Positions 37,248-44,631 of a stretch of DNA of 64,000 nucleotides are shown in pieces; position 1 is the stretch's first letter; each line of letters opens with the position of its first letter. The stretch spans positions 206,178 through 270,177 of the forward strand of contig NZ_JAETXX010000003.1 in the NCBI RefSeq assembly GCF_021764745.1, written 5' to 3'. Origin of the DNA: Joostella atrarenae. Lineage in GTDB: Bacteria > Bacteroidota > Bacteroidia > Flavobacteriales > Flavobacteriaceae. The notes under the pieces are model-generated. The model saw nothing but the letters and a program-made list of their open reading frames with translations, ran no database searches and was not told where the DNA came from. The position numbers and the translations under genes were made by a program.

Positions 37248-39521
37248 TTACTTTAATTGCTTTACACTAACAGTTTTAGAAACTCTAATATCTTGAGAAG
37301 AACTACCTATTAAAATTTCAAAATCACCTTTTTCTATCTCCCACTTTCTCTTGTTTGGATTCCAAAATGAAAAATCATCTTTATCCAACTCAAATTTTAA
37401 AGTAACTGTTTCTCCTTTTTTAATATATACTCTTTTAAACTCACGAAGCTTTTGGGTAGGCTGTACAAATTTAGATTTCACATCTTTTATATAGAGTTGT
37501 ACAACCTCATCTCCAGAAAAGTTTCCTGTATTGGAAACGTTTAACTGAACTTTTAAAACATTATCGTCCTTAAACTTTATTTTAGAATTCAAATTCAAAT
37601 CAGCATACTCAAATGAAGAGTAGCTCAGCCCATGCCCAAAAGGATAAGCCACCTCGCCTTTAAAATACCAATAAGTTCTTCCTTTAGTAATGTCGTAATC
37701 TGTAATATCTGGCAACTGGTTTACATTCTTATAAAAAGTAACCGGAAGTTTTCCTGATGGGTTATAATCACCAAACAATACATCTGCAATAGCTATCCCT
37801 CCCAATTGCCCAGGATACCATGCCTCTATAATACTTGGGATGTTTTTAAATGCCCAAGGTTCACTTAAAGGTGTTCCATTTAAAAGTACTAAAACTGTAT
37901 TTTTATTTACAGCATACACCTTTTTCAACAATTCCATTTGCACTTCTGGTAAATTTAAGGTTGAACGATCCAAGCCTTCTTTAGCCAAATGTAAGTTTGT
38001 ACCCAAAACGACTACTGCAACTTCTGCGTCTTTAGCTGCTTTTACCGCTCTCTCAAATCCTGTTGGGTAAGCTTCATTTATTCTACATCCTGGCTGATAA
38101 TTAGTTTTATCATACCCTACTTTTTCCCTTATACCAGAAAACGTGGTAACTTTAAAACTAGGCTCACCAGAATACCCTCCCATTTCAGCAAAATCTGCGT
38201 TAGGCCCAATAACAGCAATGCTTTTTAAAGCATTTTTATCAAGCGGTAAGGTGTTATTTTCATTTTTAAGCAATACTATTGATTCTCTTGCTGCTCTTAA
38301 GGATAAATCCCTATTTTCTTTGCTATCTAACTTGGTTACAGGAATTTTATAAAAAGGTACCTTCTCATTATTATCAAACTCCCCTAACTGAAATCTCTTT
38401 TTAAATATGCGCTCAACTGCTTTATCTATCTGTTTTTCTGTTATATACCCTTTTTTATATGCATTAGGTAAATATTTATCATATAAAAATTGCTCTGTTT
38501 CACAAGTTTCACATTCCATGTCGGTACCAGCAATGACCGCTAATGCAACTGCCTTTTCTCTATCTTCTTCATATTTATGTGTATTTATAATATCGCTAAT
38601 AGCACCACAATCAGAAACTACAAAACCATCAAAACCCCATTCTTTCCTTAACACATCATTCAAAAGCCAACTATTTGCACTCGCTGGAACATTATTAACA
38701 GCATTATAAGCACTCATCACAGAACCAACTCCTCCTTCTTGTACCGCAGCCTTAAAAGCTGGGAAATAATATTCTCTTAGCTGCCTTTCGGGCACATTTG
38801 ATGAACCATCATGTCTATTAATTTCACTGTTATTAGCTACAAAATGCTTTGCAGTCGCTACTGTTTTTAAATATTTTGAACCTTCACCTTGTAATCCGTC
38901 TATAAAAGCTACTGCCATTTTAGATTGCAAATATGGATCTTCCGTATAAGACTCCTCTGTTCTCCCCCAACGTGGGTCACGAAGCATATTAATTGTTGGT
39001 GACCAATAAGTTAGCTTTTTCCCATAAACATTATGATGTATTCTCGCTTCATCCGAAATGGCTGTAGAAATTTCTTTAACCAATCTTGGGTTCCATGTAC
39101 TTCCCAACCCTATAATTTGTGGAAAAACCGTAGCGTTACCGGACCTAGCTAAACCATGTAAAGCCTCATTCCAATATCCTCCATCAAGACAAATAGTGGT
39201 TTCATTCGTTAAATCTTCTTCAGGATTGTTATTTATATAAGAATCATAATCGTTACCAAACTGATACTCTCCCTCTGCCATAGGCCTGTTATTGCTTGCA
39301 CCATAAGAAACAACCCCTAATCTTTCTATTCCAGGAGCTAAATGACTCAATTGAGCTATTTTTTCTTCAATAGTCATATGTGAAACCAAATCTTTGGTTC
39401 GCTCTTCAAAAGATAAATTTGTGTACTGAAACTTATACTCAAACTCAGACTGAGCCATTACTTTTTTTTGAACCATCATTGAAAGCGCAAAAAGAACAGT
39501 GCCCTTAAATATTTTATTCAT
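37248..39521 (-). CDS. GH3 beta-glycosidase, xylosidase-like
   Basis: 757 residues with a signal peptide (ALSMMVQKKVMAQ). GH3 motifs: LRDPRWGRTEESYTEDP, KHFVANNSEINRHDG, FDGFVVSDCGAI with Asp304 as expected nucleophile, TDMECETCE, an LAKEGLDRSTLNLP acid/base region, LPVTFYKN and a C-terminal fibronectin-III-like domain (SGDEVVQLYIKDV). SDCGA with a nearby MECET segment is common in beta-xylosidase/arabinofuranosidase-type GH3. Unlike the other GH3 gene it has no PA14 insertion. It leads a three-gene transcript with a sulfatase and a beta-helix protein (spacings 5 and 9 bp), with a 272-bp promoter-bearing gap upstream. Confidence 0.88.
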   Translation of the reverse strand: MNKIFKGTVLFALSMMVQKKVMAQSEFEYKFQYTNLSFEERTKDLVSHMTIEEKIAQLSHLAPGIERLGVVSYGASNNRPMAEGEYQFGNDYDSYINNNPEEDLTNETTICLDGGYWNEALHGLARSGNATVFPQIIGLGSTWNPRLVKEISTAISDEARIHHNVYGKKLTYWSPTINMLRDPRWGRTEESYTEDPYLQSKMAVAFIDGLQGEGSKYLKTVATAKHFVANNSEINRHDGSSNVPERQLREYYFPAFKAAVQEGGVGSVMSAYNAVNNVPASANSWLLNDVLRKEWGFDGFVVSDCGAISDIINTHKYEEDREKAVALAVIAGTDMECETCETEQFLYDKYLPNAYKKGYITEKQIDKAVERIFKKRFQLGEFDNNEKVPFYKIPVTKLDSKENRDLSLRAARESIVLLKNENNTLPLDKNALKSIAVIGPNADFAEMGGYSGEPSFKVTTFSGIREKVGYDKTNYQPGCRINEAYPTGFERAVKAAKDAEVAVVVLGTNLHLAKEGLDRSTLNLPEVQMELLKKVYAVNKNTVLVLLNGTPLSEPWAFKNIPSIIEAWYPGQLGGIAIADVLFGDYNPSGKLPVTFYKNVNQLPDITDYDITKGRTYWYFKGEVAYPFGHGLSYSSFEYADLNLNSKIKFKDDNVLKVQLNVSNTGNFSGDEVVQLYIKDVKSKFVQPTQKLREFKRVYIKKGETVTLKFELDKDDFSFWNPNKRKWEIEKGDFEILIGSSSQDIRVSKTVSVKQLK

Positions 39522-39793
39522 TATATCAAAAATTAGATTTTTACATTAATTGTGCTCACAAAATTACTCTGCCACCACCGAGTAACAATAACAACCCTGA
39601 AGCACTTAATAATACTTTTGATGCAAATCTGGTTTGAGTCGTTGAATTTAATTGGACTTTCCATAATCAAGGACATTGATAAAAAAAACCAAGTTAAACG
39701 TTAACCTGGGATTAAAGCAAGACCTCTACGCTTGGTATAGAAACAACCTAGTATTTCAAAAAAACATATTGATTACAATTAAGTTTTTCACTA

Positions 39794-41257
39794 TTAGCCT
39801 CTTATATTTATATGCTTATTTAAGGTTGATTTTAAATCTTCAACAATTGTTTTAAACTCTTTTTTATGTGCAAGATTTATATTCTCTTGAGGGTCTGATA
39901 AATTGTCATAAAGCATATCGGAAATAAATCTTCCTTCACTATCTAAGTATTGGGTATAGCTAAATTGTTTTGATTTTATAGTTTCGGCGTTATGAAACCT
40001 TGCATATACATATTTGTTAATTATATGATTAGGAGAATTTAAAATTTCTGCAAAGCTATTACCATCTAGGTGTTCTGGTTCTTTTACATTGGTTAATTCA
40101 CATAGTGTTGGGTAAATATCCAACATACTAATTAGAGAAGTGGTTCGTCTACCTTTAGTTTCATTAACTTTTTTTACAATTAACGGAGTAATTAAAGCAT
40201 TGGTAAAACACGATTGCTTACACCATAAAGCATGCTCTCCCAAATTCCATCCATGATCGCCAGACAATAAAACAATAGTATTATCATAAAGATTGTTTTC
40301 TTTTAATGTCCTTATAATTTCACCTATCTGTGCGTCTACATAACTAACCGATGCGTAATAACCATGCCTTAACTTTTTAGCCTGAGAGGCTGGTATTGGT
40401 ATTGTATCGTTGCTTATATTGGTATAACTGCGCAATTCTCCATAATTATGCTTTGCTTCTACAGGAGCGTCTAAAGGAAAAAAATCATTTTCCGCTAAGT
40501 CAATTTCTTCTTCATTATACATATCCCAATATTTTTTAGGAGCATTAAAAGGCAAGTGAGGTCTTATGAAACCTACTCCTAATAAGAAAGGCTTATTAGA
40601 CTTAGCCAGCAAGTTAATCTTCTCTACGGCTATAGCTGCAGTTTTACCATCATAATATGCGTCATCTGAAACGTTAGCACTTTCCCATGCGGGACCTGCT
40701 GCTCCTAATGGTAAATTGGTCTTTTTGGTATACTCATTTTCTTCTGATTGATAATCTCTCCATAATTCCTGTTGCTTTAAGGTATTGGGATAATCTGGTC
40801 TACAAGGCATTTCACTCCATCCCTCTAAGGCATCATCGGGATGATGAAAAATCTTCCCAATAGAACAAGTGTAATAGCCATTATTCTTAAAGTGTTCTGG
40901 CATCGTTACACTATTGGGAGCATCTTCATCAACACGAGCACCATAATCTACAAATCTTGTATATGTAGGGTGTAGCCCTGTTAATATACTTGCTCTTGAT
41001 GCTCCACATACAGGTACAGATGCATAGGCATTAGTAAATACCATACTATTGTTTGCTAGGGCGTCTATATTTGGAGATTTAATGTGTGACTTTCCAAAAC
41101 AATTTAATTCTGGTCTTAAATCATCAATAAAAATGATTAAAACATTTGGTTTCTCAACAGTTGGTATTTGTGCTTGCGTTTTTTGTTCTTTATTGGCAAC
41201 AATTACTATTGTAAAAACAACAATAAAAATAACACCAATTTTTTTTAGGTATTTCAT
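39794..41257 (-). CDS. Family S1 sulfatase (iduronate-2-sulfatase-like) with CGASR motif
   Basis: 487 residues with a single N-terminal hydrophobic segment (signal peptide or anchor). NVLIIFIDDLRPELNCFG binds the metal. SVPVCGASRASILTG carries Cys84 in C-x-A-x-R, the less common form of the formylglycine motif. GVGFIRPHLPFNAPKKYWDMY and LLSGDHGWNLGEHALWCKQ are typical of the iduronate-2-sulfatase-like S1_7 group, which in marine bacteria acts on several algal glycans. The gene is 6 bp downstream of GH29 (41264-42343), so removal of sulfate and of the L-sugar may be coupled. Confidence 0.88.
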   Translation of the reverse strand: MKYLKKIGVIFIVVFTIVIVANKEQKTQAQIPTVEKPNVLIIFIDDLRPELNCFGKSHIKSPNIDALANNSMVFTNAYASVPVCGASRASILTGLHPTYTRFVDYGARVDEDAPNSVTMPEHFKNNGYYTCSIGKIFHHPDDALEGWSEMPCRPDYPNTLKQQELWRDYQSEENEYTKKTNLPLGAAGPAWESANVSDDAYYDGKTAAIAVEKINLLAKSNKPFLLGVGFIRPHLPFNAPKKYWDMYNEEEIDLAENDFFPLDAPVEAKHNYGELRSYTNISNDTIPIPASQAKKLRHGYYASVSYVDAQIGEIIRTLKENNLYDNTIVLLSGDHGWNLGEHALWCKQSCFTNALITPLIVKKVNETKGRRTTSLISMLDIYPTLCELTNVKEPEHLDGNSFAEILNSPNHIINKYVYARFHNAETIKSKQFSYTQYLDSEGRFISDMLYDNLSDPQENINLAHKKEFKTIVEDLKSTLNKHINIRG

Positions 41258-41263
41258 AATCTA

Positions 41264-42343
41264 TTAAGGTGTATAAACTTTTCCAACTTCTTTTAATCTT
41301 TGTACTACATTTTCATCCAGTAAACCGTTTGTATTTGGAGCCACGTTTAGCAATAAGTTACAGTTTCTCTTACCCAGAACTTTTAAATGTCCATTAACAA
41401 TTTCATCTACAGACATCAACTCTTCTGTCGGGAAACTTTCTTTCCAAAACCACTTACTCTGTATGGTCGGCCCTTGGTGCGAGGCATAAGTATTGTCCTC
41501 TGGAGCCCAGGCCCAATCTCCAAGCGGCTCCTCAAAATGAAGAAAGTCATTTATTTCGTAAGCTTCTTTAAGTGTAATATACTCTCTACTGTCGGGATCC
41601 ATTTGATATCCTTTACCACCTCTATCTCTATTAAAAACACGCTGTACTTGGTAATGGTCCGTTACCATTATTCCTGGCTGCAATGACTTTATATAACCAA
41701 CAATTTCATCATAGTCAGCTCTATTCCAAACCGTGCCACAATTGCCCCAACCATCAATAGTTAATGTTGGAATCTCACCAAAGTTTGTCAATAATTCTTT
41801 TAACTGTTTTTTTATTAAAACTATATCTTGACTAGTAATCGTATCCTCAATACCAAGAGTTCTATCCCAAATAGAAAAGTAGAAGTGTGGTTCTATATCT
41901 CTTTTTCTAAATTCATCAACATACTCTTTTATTATATCTCTTCCCTTTAGAGGTGTAGAAGCAACATCATAATCTGTAGTTTCCGTATCCCATAAACAAA
42001 ATCCATCATGATGCTTTGTTGTTAAAACAGCATATTTCATTTTAGCAGATTTAGCAGCATCTGCCCATTGACCTGCATCTAACTTTTTAGGGTTAAAAGA
42101 TGCTGGGTCTTTGCCCGAATCCACCCATTCAATCTCATAATAAGTCCCCATATTAAAATGGATGAACATACCAAATTTCAACTTTATAAATTCTTCTCTT
42201 AGTTTTTCCAATGAATATTGATAATCTGAAATTTCTACTACCTGAAGAACTCCCTCTTTAGGCCTTTTTGACTCGTTCTTACATGAAAACAGTAATACTA
42301 TCCCTAAAAAGATTATTAATATATTTCTAAAACAAAAAATCAT
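41264..42343 (-). CDS. Short GH29 alpha-L-fucosidase-like lipoprotein
   Basis: 359 residues with a lipobox (GIVLLFSCKN, Cys21). The GH29 barrel is recognisable: LKFGMFIHFNMGTYYEIEW, YAVLTTKHHDGFCLWDT, DIEPHFYFSIWD, and PTLTIDGWGNCG with Asp197 as expected nucleophile. It ends shortly after the barrel (LLLNVAPNTNGLLDENVVQ) and lacks the C-terminal beta-sandwich of most GH29 enzymes. It differs strongly from the GH29 at 31975-33420, so a different linkage or sugar is likely. It starts the GH29-sulfatase pair; its start overlaps a decayed reading frame at 42340. Confidence 0.8.
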   Translation of the reverse strand: MIFCFRNILIIFLGIVLLFSCKNESKRPKEGVLQVVEISDYQYSLEKLREEFIKLKFGMFIHFNMGTYYEIEWVDSGKDPASFNPKKLDAGQWADAAKSAKMKYAVLTTKHHDGFCLWDTETTDYDVASTPLKGRDIIKEYVDEFRKRDIEPHFYFSIWDRTLGIEDTITSQDIVLIKKQLKELLTNFGEIPTLTIDGWGNCGTVWNRADYDEIVGYIKSLQPGIMVTDHYQVQRVFNRDRGGKGYQMDPDSREYITLKEAYEINDFLHFEEPLGDWAWAPEDNTYASHQGPTIQSKWFWKESFPTEELMSVDEIVNGHLKVLGKRNCNLLLNVAPNTNGLLDENVVQRLKEVGKVYTP

Positions 42344-42603
42344 ATATGACTATTTTTATCCATTTTTAATATATATAACCCGTTATCTAATCCTGACACG
42401 TTAATTGATTTTAAATTATTGCATTGTTTAAAAAGCGAACTTCCTCCCCTAAAATATTTTATGTCGAATTTTATCTGCATCAAGCGCTTTGTAAAAAAAC
42501 CAATTCTATAATGCACCATAACCTTGATTGTTTCACCTAGTCGTGCGGAAGTTTGAGTTTGAACAACAACGTTTGCTGTATTTTGAGAAAAAGTAAGTAT
42601 CAA
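42340..42603 (-). pseudogene. Decayed remnant of a T9SS-secreted protein
   Basis: The 87-codon frame is not a credible gene as a whole. Its end, NNLKSINVSGLDNGLYILKMD, is a clear T9SS sorting-domain tail, and the preceding GSSLFKQ fits the strand before it. The first 50 residues have no recognisable content. The frame overlaps the start of the GH29 gene by 4 bp. It is probably what remains of a larger secreted enzyme lost at the edge of the island. Confidence 0.5.
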
Positions 42604-43244
42604 GTAGATACTCTTAAAAATTGATATTATTCTTGTTTTATAATTATAAAGTTTAATTGGTTTTAGTTAGAGCAAAATATATTATACTGCTAAAAAGGAA
42701 TGAAAAAAATGAAGCCTATTGTATAAATTTTGTTGCGCACCGCAAACTACCCAAGTAATACAAGTAATACAAGTAATTACAATCCAACCATTTCCTGTCA
42801 CTTACACTCTTAGGAAGCCATTCCATTTGGGAAAAACAACTTCTAAACAATAATGAGGCTAGGTGTATATTAGCAAAATAAACACAATAAACACTTGATT
42901 TTAAAATAATATCAATGATTGAGTTTTGTATAATTTTGTCTTCATAAAATTTAGTTTATTTGGTTAATAATACTCAGAAATTATAATATAGAGATAGTTA
43001 AAGAGTCCTGTACCCTTCATTAGACTAAACTGTGCTTGAGAAAGCTTAGGTGTTGTCATTTTAGATATTACAAGAAAAATTCAAAACCTATCATCTTAGT
43101 ATAACTAAAATCTGTAGAATTAAGTCATGCTAAAGCCAATCATAAGTAAGTTTATTAAGGTTTAGAAACACCATTCAAAAACGTATATTAATTCAAAATT
43201 TCAGGATTTGGTTATTTTTAACCTAATCCCGTTTTCTAATCTAT
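42604..43244. other. 641-bp non-coding region beside the integrase
   Basis: No credible gene is seen. It holds a small inverted repeat (TTGCG-CAC-CGCAA, 42733-42745) followed by three 9-bp direct repeats (42752-42778). The rest is AT-rich DNA without clear structure, in a position typical of degraded ends of mobile islands. Confidence 0.55.
42733..42778. repeat. Short inverted repeat plus three 9-bp direct repeats near the integrase
   Basis: TTGCG (42733-42737) and CGCAA (42741-42745) form an inverted repeat. CAAGTAATA occurs at 42752-42760 and 42761-42769, and CAAGTAATT at 42770-42778. Iterated short sites near an integrase can be recombinase or accessory-factor binding sites, or simple slippage products. 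Function is unknown. Confidence 0.55.
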
Positions 43245-44267
43245 CTAAAAATTAATCACCTTTTCTAAGGCCTCAGCTGTATCTTTTTGCATAAAATTAG
43301 CCTGATATAAAATGGTAGTTGTTACAGATGAATGTCTGTAAAGCTTTTGAAGCATTTGTATAGGAATTTTATCTCCAGATATATTACCAAAACTATGGCG
43401 CGCTATATGCATACTTATTTTCTTATCAATACCAACTATTTCAGCAACTGTTTCCAATCTTCTATTAAAATTTCTTGTTGCTGTTTTAATTCTTGTACGT
43501 AATAGTTTATCGTCATTTAAATTTACCCCTTCTAATTCTTTAAATAAATAAATTGAAGTTTCTGTTCTTTCCAATTTTATCATAATTTTTAAAACCTTAT
43601 CAGGTACAGATAGGGTAACTAACTTAGAATTCTTCCCCATTCTATAATGCAATTTACCATCATAAAAATCACTCCATTTTAATTTAAGCACATCACTAAC
43701 CCTAATCCCTGCAAAATAAAAACTAAGCAACCATACATTTAAGGCATACTCCTGAGCTTCACTTAATCCTTTTATATTTTCAAGCAATTTAATTTCTTGA
43801 ATATTCAACCCTACCTTTCTGGATTCAGGAAATTTTATTTGGTGTTTTCCCTTTCCAAACGGATAATTTTGAGCGTTTACTATGGACTTAGAAATAGCTA
43901 AATTATAGATTGTTCTTAATGTAATCATATAATTTGCAATTGTTCTAGCCACTATATTCCTTTTTTGTTCTAAATAAAGTTCAAATTCTTTAATTAAATC
44001 AATATTTAACTCATCAAAGTTTAGGTTGTCTTTATTTATTAAGCTTTTATTGACTTTTGATAGCTTTGTAATTATAAGTTGATTTATTTCTAAACAATCT
44101 GGATGTGATTTCTTAACTCTACAATTTTTAACATCCCATTGATTTAATCTTATTGTCTGACCAATATATATGTACGAGGGTTTCCTATCCTTAATAATCC
44201 TTATGGCTATAGGATGAAGATTTTTAGAATTAGATCTCTTAATTAAAAATGGAGTTATTGATGACAT
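43245..44267 (-). CDS. Tyrosine recombinase (integrase)
   Basis: 340 residues. The N-terminus (about 1-90) resembles the arm-binding domain of Bacteroidota integrases (PIAIRIIKDRKPSYIYIGQT). A SAM-like core-binding domain (about 90-140) contains LEQKRNIVARTIANYMITLRTI. In the catalytic domain the residues are Arg in YFAGIRVSDVLKLKW (near 188), HIARHSF for HxxR (near 289), His in YRHSS (near 309) and Tyr in TTTILYQAN (near 318), so the active site looks complete. It points away from the tRNA fragment that begins about 175 bp from its start codon, and it is the last island gene before the host-like region. It most likely inserted the island, or part of it, at the tRNA-Met gene. Confidence 0.9.
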   Translation of the reverse strand: MSSITPFLIKRSNSKNLHPIAIRIIKDRKPSYIYIGQTIRLNQWDVKNCRVKKSHPDCLEINQLIITKLSKVNKSLINKDNLNFDELNIDLIKEFELYLEQKRNIVARTIANYMITLRTIYNLAISKSIVNAQNYPFGKGKHQIKFPESRKVGLNIQEIKLLENIKGLSEAQEYALNVWLLSFYFAGIRVSDVLKLKWSDFYDGKLHYRMGKNSKLVTLSVPDKVLKIMIKLERTETSIYLFKELEGVNLNDDKLLRTRIKTATRNFNRRLETVAEIVGIDKKISMHIARHSFGNISGDKIPIQMLQKLYRHSSVTTTILYQANFMQKDTAEALEKVINF

Positions 44268-44442
44268 AAGTAATTGATATTTAAATAAAAGTACGATACT
44301 TAATAATTATCCTTTGCTAAAACATAGCTAAAACATTCTTTGATTTCATTTGCTTTTAATTAATACTAAACAAAATTAAAAGAACCTTAAACAATTGATT
44401 TTAAAGGTATTTATATTATTATGATATATACTGCTCAAAATT

Positions 44443-44483
44443 CATAACCCGGAGGTCTCGGGTTCAATTCCCGATCTCGCTAC
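44443..44483 (+). other. Attachment-site scar: 3' half of an initiator-type tRNA-Met(CAU) gene
   Basis: CATAACCCGG gives the anticodon CAT and the 3' side of an anticodon stem with consecutive C residues, as in initiator tRNAs. A short variable loop follows, then a T-arm with perfect pairing (TCGGG 44458-44462, TTCAATT loop, CCCGA 44470-44474) and a 7-base acceptor strand TCTCGCT plus discriminator A. No matching 5' half (acceptor, D-arm, left anticodon stem) lies upstream; instead there is AT-rich DNA. This is the expected right attachment site after integration at the anticodon loop. Initiator identity is inferred from the stem. Confidence 0.8.
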
Positions 44484-44486
44484 AAC

Positions 44487-44516
44487 AAAAACCAGAACAT
44501 CTGTTCTGGTTTTTTT
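44487..44516 (+). terminator. tRNA terminator
   Basis: CCAGAACA (44492-44499) pairs with TGTTCTGG (44502-44509), preceded by an A-run and followed by seven T. It lies directly after the tRNA 3' end, as expected for the terminator of the original tRNA gene, and so belongs to the host side. Confidence 0.85.
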
Positions 44517-44631
44517 ATTTTTTGCAATCATCTTCTCATTAATTTTTCACGCAACATTATCATAAAAATAAACTTCTATTTTTTAAAAAGACTTTTGTAA
44601 ATTTGAAGCTATTCAACTTAAAAAATATAGA

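Larger units (their letters stand above)
44268..44631. other. 364-bp junction region between island and host-like DNA
   Basis: No protein gene is seen. It contains the island-side DNA upstream of the integrase, the tRNA-Met 3' half (44443-44483), the tRNA terminator (44487-44516) and a TAAATTTG element (44600-44607) that could be the -7 box for the following formylglycine-generating enzyme. No good -33 partner was found. Confidence 0.6.

Noticed and set aside
42733..42778. CRISPR array or origin iterons at the 9-bp repeats
   Set aside because: The three 9-bp repeats are contiguous without spacers, no cas gene and no replication initiator gene are present; no CRISPR array was seen anywhere in the window.
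43245..44267. Integrase as a transposase or chromosome-dimer XerC/D protein
   Set aside because: It has an arm-binding N-terminus that Xer proteins lack, no terminal inverted repeats flank it, and it sits at a tRNA scar, which fits an island integrase.
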